45,775 nucleotides of DNA, taken from assembly GCA_903957365.1 (NCBI GenBank), contig CAJBPB010000220.1, positions 1-45,775 of the forward strand, written 5' to 3'. Position 1 is the first letter of the stretch. Every line of letters begins with the position of its first letter. Positions 26,281-35,300 of the stretch are shown one piece after another. This stretch comes from an uncultured Bacteroidota bacterium (lineage in GTDB: Bacteria; Bacteroidota; Bacteroidia; Bacteroidales; F082). The notes beneath the pieces are model-generated. The model saw only the letters and a program-made list of their open reading frames with translations. It was not told the DNA's origin and did no database searches. The position numbers and the translations under genes were made by a program.

Positions 26281-28491
26281 TCATTTTTTAGAAAGTGGCA
26301 GTGAAAAACTAAATTCAGTTCCTTTACCATCTTCACTCTTTACCCAGATTTTTCCACCAATCAGCTGCACAAATTCGTTGACAAGCACCAGTCCGAGTCC
26401 GGTACCGATTTCACTTTCAGTTCCTATTCGCTGGGATGAATTGCCAATTTTGAAAAGGTCATTCTGCTTTTCTTTTGGAATACCAATTCCCTGGTCGATT
26501 ATGTGAACGATGATTGAATCATTTTCAAACTGGCAGTTGATTTTGATTAGTGTTTTTCGTGGCGAGAATTTTATCGCATTATTCAACAGGTTTAAAAGAA
26601 CAGAGGATAGCAAATTTTTGTCTGCCAATACCATTATTCGTTGATCAATTTGATTGATAATAAGAAGGTCTTTCTTGTCAGCCCGCTGTCTTACAAGGTC
26701 AATTGCATCTTCAACAACATCGTAAATATCAAGTTCTTCGGCATTATTTTCGAGCATACCACGCTGTGACCGGGCCCAATCAAGCAGATTCACCAAAAGA
26801 TTGTAAGTATTCAAACTGGATTTGTAAACCGATTTAACCATGGTTTTTTTCTCATCCTCTGTCAGTGTTTCAAATTCACTGTTTAACAGTTCCAGATAAC
26901 CGAGTAATGCATTGAATGGTCCGCGGAGGTCATGCGATATAACCGAAAAAAATTTGTCTTTTGTTTCATTCAGTCTGATGAGTTGTTTATTCTGATCAAT
27001 AAGTAAATGATTTTTTTCATCAATTTCCTTGTTTTTTTCATTGATTTCTGCATTCACCAGATTGAGCTTATTGTTAATGTGTTTTTGTTTCCTAATTGAT
27101 CGTAAAACACTAAATACCAATAATATAAATAAAACACACGCGATGAAAGTCACAATAATAATCTGACGCTGATTTTTTATCATCTGCTGATCCAGGGCGT
27201 TCCGGTCGGTAAGGGTTTTATTTAAAGCATCTTTTTTTTCCGTTTCATAGATTACTTCAAGTTCCGAAATACGATTCAAATTGTCTTCATTATACATTGA
27301 ATCGTTGATAGAAAAAAACAGTTGATAATGATGTATTGCACTTATATACTGCCCGGTTGCTGAATCCGCTTTAAAAAGGTTTTTGTGCGCCTGAATCTGC
27401 CAATCCAAAGCATTTATTTCTTTAGCAATTTTAAGACCTCTGTTTGCCAGATAATATGTTGAATCGTAATTACCTAAATGGAAGTATATTAATGATTTAT
27501 TAATCAGAACAGCTGAATAAATATAAGGGTTAGTTAGCCCTATATCAAACTCATAACTCTTATTGTAATATTTGAGAGCCTTTGTATAGTCTTTAAGCTC
27601 ATAAAAAGTATTGCCGACATTTATTAGTAAATTTAATTTAGCTAACGATTTATCATTTTCTGGCAATTTATTCATTGCAAGAAAAAAATAATATAATGCA
27701 GAATCAGTGTTCTTATAGTTTGATTCATATAGCAAACCAAGATTTGAGAGGTTTGAGATTTCGATGTTAGCAGTTGGAATTAAACTATCCAATCGCATGG
27801 CTTTTAAATAATATGATTTTGCTTTGCTACTCTTTTTTAAATGCTTGTAGGCATTGCCAAGTCCACTGTATGTGTACAATATTCTGAAACTGTCGTTTTC
27901 CATTTCCTGCAATCTCAGAGCGTTAAGGTAATGTTTAATCGCTATTTCATGCTGTCCCCTTTGTGTGTAAACACCCCCCAGATCATAATCTATTTTATTT
28001 ACTAAATAATTGTTATTATTTTTTTCACTTAAGCTTTTTGCGATTTTTAGATAGTAAAGGGCTGAATCATTTTCTCCACTTATTTTATATATCATTCCAA
28101 TAAAGCTTCCGGCATTGGCACAGGTTCTGTAAAAGTCACGTTTTAAACTTAGATGGTAGGACTTTTTTAAATTTACCAAGGCAGAATCCGGCTTTTGTTC
28201 CCTGTTTTGAAGGTATCCCATTGCCAGATGATAATCTGCGATAGCTTGATCATTGTTCCCTTTTAATAATGGTGATGCCAGTTTTAAATAGTATTTTGAA
28301 GAGTCAATATTTTTAGAACCAAGTTTAATAGAATATAATGCAGAAGCATACTCCCTGTCACTACTATTTTTGGTAGTATTTATTACATTCATTATACTGT
28401 CGTAATTCCATGATGCTTTCTGCGGGTATGCAGTCAAAGCATGCATCAGAAATACGAAAAATATAATTTTCTTTACTCCAATCCTGGTCAT
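26281..28491 (-). CDS. TPR-containing sensor histidine kinase, orphan
   Basis: The 736-residue kinase begins with a signal sequence (about 1-24) and a periplasmic array of TPR-like repeats (about 45-400, for example NLSNLGLLYESNYKNTDSALYYF). One membrane helix (about 443-464) and a coiled-coil linker (470-515) follow. The HisKA domain carries His520 in SVISHDLRGPFNALLGYLE. The ATPase domain has N-box LLNLLNNAIKFSP, DQGIGIPKEKQ and GTGLGLVLVNEF. There is no receiver or output domain and no response regulator gene nearby, so its partner is elsewhere. TPR-kinases of this layout are frequent in Bacteroidota; the signal sensed is unknown. Confidence 0.92.
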   Translation of the reverse strand: MTRIGVKKIIFFVFLMHALTAYPQKASWNYDSIMNVINTTKNSSDREYASALYSIKLGSKNIDSSKYYLKLASPLLKGNNDQAIADYHLAMGYLQNREQKPDSALVNLKKSYHLSLKRDFYRTCANAGSFIGMIYKISGENDSALYYLKIAKSLSEKNNNNYLVNKIDYDLGGVYTQRGQHEIAIKHYLNALRLQEMENDSFRILYTYSGLGNAYKHLKKSSKAKSYYLKAMRLDSLIPTANIEISNLSNLGLLYESNYKNTDSALYYFFLAMNKLPENDKSLAKLNLLINVGNTFYELKDYTKALKYYNKSYEFDIGLTNPYIYSAVLINKSLIYFHLGNYDSTYYLANRGLKIAKEINALDWQIQAHKNLFKADSATGQYISAIHHYQLFFSINDSMYNEDNLNRISELEVIYETEKKDALNKTLTDRNALDQQMIKNQRQIIIVTFIACVLFILLVFSVLRSIRKQKHINNKLNLVNAEINEKNKEIDEKNHLLIDQNKQLIRLNETKDKFFSVISHDLRGPFNALLGYLELLNSEFETLTEDEKKTMVKSVYKSSLNTYNLLVNLLDWARSQRGMLENNAEELDIYDVVEDAIDLVRQRADKKDLLIINQIDQRIMVLADKNLLSSVLLNLLNNAIKFSPRKTLIKINCQFENDSIIVHIIDQGIGIPKEKQNDLFKIGNSSQRIGTESEIGTGLGLVLVNEFVQLIGGKIWVKSEDGKGTEFSFSLPLSKK

Positions 28492-28623
28492 AATTCGCGA
28501 TTTGGATGAACTACTAAAAATACAATACTCAATTATTCAACAATTACTAAAATTCTAGGCAAGCAAAAAAGAATGCAAGAAAAGCAACGCTGTAAGACAA
28601 GTAAAGATAGTATTTTTATAAAT

Positions 28624-28655
28624 AAAAAAAGCCACAAATTTTGTGGCTTTTTTTT
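28624..28655. terminator. Intrinsic terminator, bidirectional in form
   Basis: A 7-bp GCCACAA/TTGTGGC stem with a 3-nt loop is flanked by A7 and a T8 run. It lies 16 bp beyond the stop of the lipoprotein gene at 28671 and ends the minus-strand barrel-lipoprotein operon before the kinase gene. Confidence 0.9.
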
Positions 28656-28670
28656 AATCAGAATGGATGA

Positions 28671-30326
28671 TTACAATCCAAAAACCTCATCGCAGACGTC
28701 TGCTGGTATTTCAAAATCATAATATGAATAATTTGATTGGGTCACCAGAAACTCAGTCTCGTACCATTCATCACGATAATAAAGACCTATACCATAAGTT
28801 CCGCCAATCTGAATATCCATTATCTGAGCATCTCCTGCAATCATCTCAACCCAACGCATATTATCAGGATCATTTACCGGCCATATCCAGGCTCCTTGGG
28901 ATGGGTAAATAATGTATGTGGTATCACTTGCACAATACGCTTCAACATGGATGGTTACAGTAGAATATGTGCTGTTCGGATTATTGATGATATTAATATT
29001 GATCGGATTCGCACCGCACAGATTATCAATAAAGGTAGGATTATCTAAAGGATCAACAGACAAACTTGAAGTGGGTTCATTGTGCCAAATGATATAAACC
29101 GGAACATCTGATGGTGCAAAATAAATGTCAACCGGAGTATCATTGCAAACCCACATATAAATTGTTTGCATAAAAGCGTCATCCATCTGGCGATACATGG
29201 TTCCGTACATAACGAAACAACCGACAATTGGAGGATTGATTGAAAAAACAAATGGCGCGCCTATATTGCAGAATGGACCACCAAAAAACCAATCAAAATT
29301 ATAGTACGATAAATGCGACAATTCTGCCTGAACCTCTAAGGTGCCACTTGTATTTCCGATCATCAACATGGACTCCTCTTTCCAGAAACCATTTGCTTCA
29401 TCATAACTCCAAAGCGGAATCTCGTCTCCTGAAACAACCTTGTTGCCTGTGACAGGATTGAAAGTCTCGGGATTTACCTGAGAAACCAAACCCAATGTAC
29501 CTTGTTCAAAATTTGCTGCCTTACGCCCACCGGCGTCTGTAATCTCAATTGCGACAAATCCAGCTGAATAAAACATCCCATCCTCATTAGAACCATCTGA
29601 CCGTGTAACATTTGTAACCAGACCTCCTGGAAAAGACGCCATAGCTTCAGGATCTGTATTGTCGAAATGAACGAGTAAAACATCAATATTTCCTTGTAGA
29701 GGTGAACCAGATATATCCTTTAAAATAATTCCTTCCGGAATCGTCAGTCTGGCTTTACCAGCGGGTGTCTCCACAACAGCCGGAGAACTCACCCTGCCCG
29801 TTGCATCACTTACTGTGGCCGCATTTTCACGTCTTACCACAACACCACTTGGCGGATCGTCGAGTTTTACCATCCTGATGACTACAAAATTATCACCTTC
29901 CTGAGCAATTGTTACATGTTGACTGGTAGATACATATCCCTCATAATCGGCTACAATATTGAACGAAATGGGGTTACTCTCGGACGGTTTGTAAATCGGC
30001 TCGGGTAATAATCCCAGACTTACGAAACCACGTTGTGACATATAAACATAATTTTCGTTCTGGAAACCAGAGATATCCACAACACCTTCCTTGTGCTGGC
30101 CAGTGATTGTTGTTTTCACTGAAACCGTACCATCTCTTCCAATCAGATTGCCCGAAGTCGCATCTACTAATTGTACACTAATAGAAGTTTTGATAAGATT
30201 GTAGTCGATGATTATTTTAAGACCATCTCCTACATCTGCGAATTTCTTACAAGATGTATCGGCCATTACAACGAAAGCAGAGATGACAGCCAATAAAATA
30301 ATTTTTTTAAATATTTGGAATTTCAT
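28671..30326 (-). CDS. Large lipoprotein with carboxypeptidase-regulatory-like domains, unknown function
   Basis: The 551-residue protein has a lipoprotein signal with ADTSC (Cys26). Residues about 40-155 look like beta-rich adhesive or transthyretin-like domains (ISVQLVDATSGNLIGRDGTVSV, FNIVADYEGYVSTSQHVTI). A second segment near 185-290 (GKARLTIPEGIILKD, GNIDVLLVHFDNTDPEAMASFPGGL) resembles ZU5/FAM171-like beta domains. The C-terminal half is Cys- and aromatic-rich and contains no known catalytic motif. The gene begins 15 bp after the barrel gene stop and ends at a strong terminator. The pair probably forms a surface complex, lipoprotein plus barrel. I do not recognise a named family. Confidence 0.75.
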   Translation of the reverse strand: MKFQIFKKIILLAVISAFVVMADTSCKKFADVGDGLKIIIDYNLIKTSISVQLVDATSGNLIGRDGTVSVKTTITGQHKEGVVDISGFQNENYVYMSQRGFVSLGLLPEPIYKPSESNPISFNIVADYEGYVSTSQHVTIAQEGDNFVVIRMVKLDDPPSGVVVRRENAATVSDATGRVSSPAVVETPAGKARLTIPEGIILKDISGSPLQGNIDVLLVHFDNTDPEAMASFPGGLVTNVTRSDGSNEDGMFYSAGFVAIEITDAGGRKAANFEQGTLGLVSQVNPETFNPVTGNKVVSGDEIPLWSYDEANGFWKEESMLMIGNTSGTLEVQAELSHLSYYNFDWFFGGPFCNIGAPFVFSINPPIVGCFVMYGTMYRQMDDAFMQTIYMWVCNDTPVDIYFAPSDVPVYIIWHNEPTSSLSVDPLDNPTFIDNLCGANPININIINNPNSTYSTVTIHVEAYCASDTTYIIYPSQGAWIWPVNDPDNMRWVEMIAGDAQIMDIQIGGTYGIGLYYRDEWYETEFLVTQSNYSYYDFEIPADVCDEVFGL

Positions 30327-30341
30327 GATTTCTGAATTTTA

Positions 30342-31058
30342 TTAGATGATTCGAATTGATAATTGAAAACTTATCATTGGTGTGATTTTTATAAATGACA
30401 AGTTATCTTCCAATGTTTGCTGCTGTTCGGCCGATCCGGTTGGAGTTAACATGCCAGTGGCGTTTAGAGAAACTTTGGGTTGCCCGATAAAAGCAGCTCC
30501 TGCCTCAAATGCAAATGAAAAAATACCGTCTGTAGCGATAGTCCTGCCAAGACCAAGCCCAAGATACGGACAAACTTTCATTGTTGGTTCAATATGCAGA
30601 CTCAACGAACCCACCTGCTCCGGAGTTGCATCGATCGCTCCAATGGCAACGGTTCGACTCGGCGCTCCCTGTACATCGGCTTCAATCATATTGTATATAG
30701 CACCAGCAGAAACAAAAAATATTCTGGTAATATGATAATTGCCAAATAATGAAATACCCCCGAAAATAAACTCATTACTGGATTTAATATCTTCCATTGA
30801 AGTTAAACTTTCTGGTAATGAATACTTTAGATAAGTTCCGCCTAACCTAACATGAATTTTTGGGGTTATGGCAGCAACTACTTCACCACCAAGGCCAAAC
30901 GTACTAGCCTTTAGACCTATTCCCAGACCTATACGTTGATGTTGTTTTTCAGACGATCCGAATGAGGATGAATCTGAACTCTGAATTTCCTGCGCATCAA
31001 GGGTTTGAAAAGCAAAACCCAGGAGCAGGATTAGTGAGAAAAATAGAAATTTCTTCAT
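30342..31058 (-). CDS. Outer-membrane beta-barrel protein, unknown function
   Basis: The 238-residue protein has a signal peptide ending at LDAQ (about residue 23). Alternating strands follow (RIGLGIGLKASTFGLGGEV, HVRLGGTYLKYSL, FIFGGISLFGNYHI), ending in PMISFQLSIRII, consistent with a small outer-membrane barrel. ATG 31058 is chosen. A longer TTG-initiated frame begins at 31094 inside the -7 promoter box, so it cannot be translated from that promoter. It precedes the 551-residue lipoprotein gene by 15 bp and shares its promoter and terminator. No more specific family is recognised. Confidence 0.78.
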   Translation of the reverse strand: MKKFLFFSLILLLGFAFQTLDAQEIQSSDSSSFGSSEKQHQRIGLGIGLKASTFGLGGEVVAAITPKIHVRLGGTYLKYSLPESLTSMEDIKSSNEFIFGGISLFGNYHITRIFFVSAGAIYNMIEADVQGAPSRTVAIGAIDATPEQVGSLSLHIEPTMKVCPYLGLGLGRTIATDGIFSFAFEAGAAFIGQPKVSLNATGMLTPTGSAEQQQTLEDNLSFIKITPMISFQLSIRII

Positions 31059-31091
31059 ATTATACTCTTTATTAATTAGATGATCGTAAAG

Positions 31092-31123
31092 CAAAAATAA
31101 CTTATTTAAATAATCTTGTCAAA
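31092..31123 (-). promoter_or_regulatory. Complete Bacteroidetes-type promoter of the barrel-lipoprotein operon
   Basis: On the minus strand TTTG (31123-31120) and TATTTTTG (31099-31092) are separated by 20 bp, matching the -33 and -7 consensus. The start codon at 31058 follows 33 bp downstream. Confidence 0.75.
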
Positions 31124-31318
31124 TAAGTAGATTCACGTATTTATACATTGGATGCAATTAACTCAGATAAAATACTTAAGTACCTGTTTAATTGCAATAT
31201 ACATATCGAATTTTAAAATGATCCGCAATTTATTTATCACACAAAATCAAAAAAAAACTAGTTTGATTTATGATTTATTTAAAAAACCCTACTTTTAACC
31301 GGCAAAAAACATATAAAA

Positions 31319-32803
31319 GTGGTGATTAAATGTAGAAAATTATTTCTGTTATTGCTCACAATTTTCTTCTCAATGCTGTTGGTTTCGTGCAGCGAACCAC
31401 CTGATGAAGAAGAGCATGAGGAAATTCATGGCATTGAAGTGGCCAAAATTATTGAAAAAAGTCTACTGGACACTACCAGTAGTTTAGAGAATGTTATCAG
31501 GCGAAAGAAACTCATTGCGGTAACCAATTTCAACTCGCTGAATTACTATATTTATCGAGGCGAAACGATGGGTTACCAATATGAAATGTTGAAAGCATTT
31601 GCGGATCATCTGGGCGTTGCCCTTGAAATAAAAATTGAATCTGACCTTACAAAAAGCATGGAATTAGTCTACGATGGAAAAGTGGATGTGATTGCTTCAG
31701 GGCTTATGGCTACTTCAAAACGAATGATATGGTTCGATTTCTCTGATCCGCTGATTATTACAAAACAGGTTCTGATTCAGAAACTTCCGAAAAACTGGCA
31801 GCAAATGCGCACGCTTAATGAGATTGAAGCGGGATTATTGAGAAGTACCATCGAACTTGGTAAAAAAGAAATTTATGTTAAAGCCGGAAGCGCTTCAGTA
31901 AAGCGCCTCGAAACACTTGCAAACGAAATCGGAGACAGTATTTATATTATTGAAGATAAACGCGATGTGGAAGAACTGATACAGGCTGTTGCCTCGGGGG
32001 AAATAAAATATACCATTGCGGACGAATATCTGGCTATGGCAAATAAACAAAATTATCCTGAGATCGATTTTGGTATGCCACTGAGTTTCGATCAAAAGAT
32101 AGCCTGGGCTTTCCGTAAAGAAAAATCAAATGAATTGCGCGAAGAAATGAATGAATGGCTGCGTTTGTTCAGCAGAAGTTCGATTTCACGGGTTATTTAT
32201 AATAAATATTTCCATAGTACGCGAATGAAAAGGATGATGCAACGGGATTACCAATCTTCTAGCGGTGGATCGCTTTCAATTTATGATCATGTCATTAAAG
32301 ATGTTGCGATTGAAATTGGCTGGGACTGGAGATTGCTGGCATCACTGATTTATCAGGAATCAAACTTCAGAGCCGATGCCGAAAGCTGGTCGGGCGCATA
32401 CGGATTGATGCAGCTCATGCCAAACGTATTGCTGCAATTCGGAATAGATTCAACTGCCACACCTGAAGAACAAATTAGGGTCGGAGGAAAATATATTTCC
32501 TATCTTGACCGATTGATTCCTGAATCAGTAACCGATTCAACTGAAAGAGCAAAATTTGTATTGGCAGCATACAACACCGGCGTTGGCCATGTTCTCGATG
32601 CCAGACGATTGGCCGAGAAATATAACAAAAACCCGAACATCTGGACAGACAATGTGGATTTCTTTTCACGAAATAAATCGAAACCAACATTTTACAACGA
32701 CCCGGCAGCCTATTACGGATATGCAAGAGGTGAAGAAACCTACGACTTTATAATCGATATTTTCGATCGTTACGAAAACTACAAGAATTTGATAAATAAG
32801 TAG
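31319..32803 (+). CDS. mltF: MltF-like lytic transglycosylase lipoprotein
   Basis: The 494-residue protein has a lipobox (LVSC, Cys24). A solute-binding-type domain (about 63-300, related to extracellular solute-binding protein family 3, as in E. coli MltF) follows. The C-terminal SLT domain (about 325-490) has catalytic Glu347 in LIYQESNFRADAESWSG, then AYGLMQLMP and LAAYNTGVGHV. The binding-type domain of MltF modulates activity by ligand binding. The start is a GTG (31319, or GTG 31322). No in-frame ATG exists before the signal peptide core, so the non-ATG start is likely real. It stands alone and has only a weak promoter-like TACTTTTA upstream. Confidence 0.92.
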   Translation: MVIKCRKLFLLLLTIFFSMLLVSCSEPPDEEEHEEIHGIEVAKIIEKSLLDTTSSLENVIRRKKLIAVTNFNSLNYYIYRGETMGYQYEMLKAFADHLGVALEIKIESDLTKSMELVYDGKVDVIASGLMATSKRMIWFDFSDPLIITKQVLIQKLPKNWQQMRTLNEIEAGLLRSTIELGKKEIYVKAGSASVKRLETLANEIGDSIYIIEDKRDVEELIQAVASGEIKYTIADEYLAMANKQNYPEIDFGMPLSFDQKIAWAFRKEKSNELREEMNEWLRLFSRSSISRVIYNKYFHSTRMKRMMQRDYQSSSGGSLSIYDHVIKDVAIEIGWDWRLLASLIYQESNFRADAESWSGAYGLMQLMPNVLLQFGIDSTATPEEQIRVGGKYISYLDRLIPESVTDSTERAKFVLAAYNTGVGHVLDARRLAEKYNKNPNIWTDNVDFFSRNKSKPTFYNDPAAYYGYARGEETYDFIIDIFDRYENYKNLINK

Positions 32804-32831
32804 TTAAAAGTCAGAAAAGCAATAAAAACTG

Positions 32832-33518
32832 TCAGATAAACATTATACTGCCCACATCAGTGAGCGGTCCATCGTACAACTCTTTTATCACAACAGAGCA
32901 ATTATCAGCAAAATTTTTAATCTCTTTTGCCTCCTTAAGAAATTGAATACTGCCACATACGTATAAAACGTTTTCAAAAATACCGCAGCATCCTCCGATA
33001 AAACCGTATGCTTGTCCTGACAGTAGAATCTGATCTGGAAGTATAAAAAGCACCTTTTTTCCAATAAGTAAAAGCTGTTTTTCAATACCCCGGTCAGAAG
33101 TTAAAAAACTATTTTCGTTTAATGAGATAAGATTACACCGCGTATAAGCCTGATTTACGTGAATTTTATTCAATCTACCTGCAAGATCCATTACTGATTG
33201 ATCTGTATATTTCAGATTGTGCAAAAAAAATTCTGAAGTAGCCACAGCATTATACAAGGCTGTTTCAGGATATTTTTTTCCAAGTTCCTTTTTCCCTTTA
33301 ATGTACTGAATGCCATTTTTCTGAAGCCAGTTTTCCCAATGTTCAGGGATATTATCTGCCACAACCAACTGATTATTAATCTGGCAAAAAAATATATCCG
33401 GGTGCGAAGCGATTGAATCATATAAAAAATCCTGTTTTTCAAGGAATAACACTTCTCCGGTTTTTTGCAATGCCAATCTAGCCGCAAGGGGCATCTGACT
33501 ATCCGCGATTATTTTCAT
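32832..33518 (-). CDS. DUF6873-like protein (GME-fold family)
   Basis: The 228-residue protein shows the pattern I associate with DUF6873, a guanidino-modifying-enzyme fold group: LYDSIASHPDIFFCQINNQLVVA, TALYNAVATSEFFLHNLKYTD, VNQAYTRCNLISLNENSFLTSDRGI, VLFILPDQILLSG..YGFIGGCCG. No signal peptide is present, so it is cytoplasmic. The family has no proven reaction known to me. Its ATG directly follows the stop of the radical SAM gene (TGAATG), so the two are translated together and probably act in one pathway. The assignment rests on memory of the family pattern and should be checked by profile search. Confidence 0.7.
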   Translation of the reverse strand: MKIIADSQMPLAARLALQKTGEVLFLEKQDFLYDSIASHPDIFFCQINNQLVVADNIPEHWENWLQKNGIQYIKGKKELGKKYPETALYNAVATSEFFLHNLKYTDQSVMDLAGRLNKIHVNQAYTRCNLISLNENSFLTSDRGIEKQLLLIGKKVLFILPDQILLSGQAYGFIGGCCGIFENVLYVCGSIQFLKEAKEIKNFADNCSVVIKELYDGPLTDVGSIMFI

Positions 33519-34523
33519 TCAGGATAAAGTATAATGAAAATCGCGGCCGACAAGACTGTCATCAACTGAGAATCTGACTTTTTGAAAACTTTTCATCAGC
33601 ATTGCTTTATTCCCTGCCAGATATCCAACAGCAAAATTTAATTCTTTTGGATGTACCTGAATATGAATAGACTCTGAATGCAGATCAGCAATTCCTGTTA
33701 AGAAAACATTTTTCCATATATGACTCATTACCAATTCCTTAAATGAAATATGATAGGGTCCGGCAATCATGGCACCTTCATTCAATTCTTCGCTGCGGTG
33801 TAAGCCGAGACGAATCACTTTCACACCAGCTTTTTCAAACAGCAACCATAGTTCTGCAGACAATGAAACCGCGTTTTCCAGATTTAAAGGTTTGAAAATG
33901 CCAGTTTCAAATTCCTGTGCAAGTATCGTGTTTTTAATCACCAGACAAGGATAAATCCTTGTTTCTTTTGCTCCCAGTAGAATGATTTTCTTTGCCGTTG
34001 CAATACTTTTTTCAAACGAATCGTCAGGCAAACCAATCATCATTTGCAAACCCAGATTGAACCCATACTGCTTTATCAAGGTCGCTGCTTTTTCAACCTG
34101 CATGACAGTATGTCCGCGTTCACATCTGATTAATACTTCATCGTCGAGCGATTGTGCTCCCAATTCAATTGTTGTGACACCAAAATGTTTTAGTAATTGC
34201 AGGTTTTCAGTGTCAATATAATCAGGTCTGGTACTGATTCTGATGCCATGTATCAAACCATTAATGAGATATTTACTTGCAATTGAAAGATAGTTTTCCT
34301 GTCTTTTTAATGGCAAGCCGGTGAATGTTCCGCCAAAAAATGCAATTTCAACTTCCCGGTCTGATCTTGTATAGCTTGCCAGATGAGATTCAATCTTTTG
34401 TATTATCTCATTATTATCAGGAAATACCGATTGACCTGAAATTTGACGCTGGTCACAAAAGGTGCATTTTTGTGGACAAGCGATCTCTGGCATGAATATT
34501 GGAATGTTGTAATGCTTTATCAC
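33519..34523 (-). CDS. Elp3-like radical SAM protein (no GNAT domain)
   Basis: The 334-residue enzyme has the CxxxCxxC cluster motif (Cys16, 20, 23 in ACPQKCTFC) for a 4Fe-4S centre with S-adenosylmethionine, a GGTF motif at 64-67, and ISTRPDYID and ELGAQSLDDEVL segments typical of the Elp3/oxygen-independent-coproporphyrinogen-oxidase-like group. True Elp3 adds a GNAT acetyltransferase domain of about 170 residues, which is lacking. The start codon is GTG 34523, as no ATG lies close. The gene is divergent from the lipoprotein gene at 34625 and abuts the DUF6873-like gene. The substrate is unknown. Confidence 0.85.
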   Translation of the reverse strand: MIKHYNIPIFMPEIACPQKCTFCDQRQISGQSVFPDNNEIIQKIESHLASYTRSDREVEIAFFGGTFTGLPLKRQENYLSIASKYLINGLIHGIRISTRPDYIDTENLQLLKHFGVTTIELGAQSLDDEVLIRCERGHTVMQVEKAATLIKQYGFNLGLQMMIGLPDDSFEKSIATAKKIILLGAKETRIYPCLVIKNTILAQEFETGIFKPLNLENAVSLSAELWLLFEKAGVKVIRLGLHRSEELNEGAMIAGPYHISFKELVMSHIWKNVFLTGIADLHSESIHIQVHPKELNFAVGYLAGNKAMLMKSFQKVRFSVDDSLVGRDFHYTLS

Positions 34524-34568
34524 GAAACAAAATTGAGAAATTATTACTAAAAATCGTTAATAATTCAA

Positions 34569-34576
34569 TAATTTTG
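34569..34576 (+). promoter_or_regulatory. Predicted -7 box for the 34625 lipoprotein operon
   Basis: TAATTTTG matches TAnnTTTG 48 bp before the ATG. No clear -33 TTTG is seen. Confidence 0.55.
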
Positions 34577-34624
34577 CCAGTTCGAAGTTAATAGCTTATC
34601 GAATTAAACCAAATTTAATATAAA

Positions 34625-35296
34625 ATGATGAAAAAACAGAGTTTGTTGCAAACCTTGAAACAGTTTACCCTTGTGCTTATGATAGCCCTGGTAAGTCTGG
34701 GTGGAGCAACCGGATGTAAGAGCAAGAAAAAACTGGCTCAGGAACAAGCTGCCGCAGAGTATGCTTCGAAAGTTGAACTGGCAAAAAAGGATCTGAATTC
34801 CATTTTGGATGGAACAGCTGCCTGGTCGCTTGCCGAAAAGGAACAAAGGTTTCAGACTATCAAATCCTGGAATCTTGAAGACACAGAGGTTCAGTCATTA
34901 CTCGACAAGGTTGAAGACAAGCTGGCACGCGAAAAAGCGGATCTGGAAAGAAAAGCCGAGGAAGAGCGCCTGAGAAAAGAAGAGGAAGCCCGCTTGAAAG
35001 CGGAGGCAAACAAATATGACGCCGTTGAAAATTACTTCAGATCGATTGCTGCAGCACCCGATCAGGCAACTGCCAATGAGAAAATCGCAGGTGCTATGCA
35101 GTTATTTGCTACTCCTGATGTTCCGGTTTTGATTATTATCAGTCAGGCAGGTGGGTTCAACGACTATGATCGTCCGACCACCATCAGCAAATACCTTGAT
35201 TATCTGAAGGATCAGAAGATTTACAATAATCGCGTTCAGCAGGTTAAATACGATGCAAACAAAAGAATCACAGAGTTGGAATTGATAAAAAAGTAA
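34625..35296 (+). CDS. Lipoprotein with coiled coil and NTF2-like C-terminus, unknown function
   Basis: The 223-residue protein has a lipobox ATGC (Cys31), then a very charged coiled-coil stretch (about 95-135, Lys/Glu/Arg/Ala heptads). The compact C-terminal domain contains ANEKIAGAMQLFATPDVPVLI, RPTTISKYLDYLKDQKIYNNRV and ITELELIKK. That pattern, a helix pair followed by a YL..L helix and strands, resembles the NTF2-like module of the gene at 41215. The next gene, separated by only 4 bp, shows a similar core. The two are likely partners at the envelope. No function is known. Confidence 0.72.
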   Translation: MMKKQSLLQTLKQFTLVLMIALVSLGGATGCKSKKKLAQEQAAAEYASKVELAKKDLNSILDGTAAWSLAEKEQRFQTIKSWNLEDTEVQSLLDKVEDKLAREKADLERKAEEERLRKEEEARLKAEANKYDAVENYFRSIAAAPDQATANEKIAGAMQLFATPDVPVLIIISQAGGFNDYDRPTTISKYLDYLKDQKIYNNRVQQVKYDANKRITELELIKK

Positions 35297-35300
35297 GAAA

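Noticed and set aside
31319-31372. Start of the MltF-like gene at the downstream ATG (31372)
   Set aside because: It would delete most of the signal-peptide core before the lipobox. GTG 31319 or 31322 keeps a normal lipoprotein signal.
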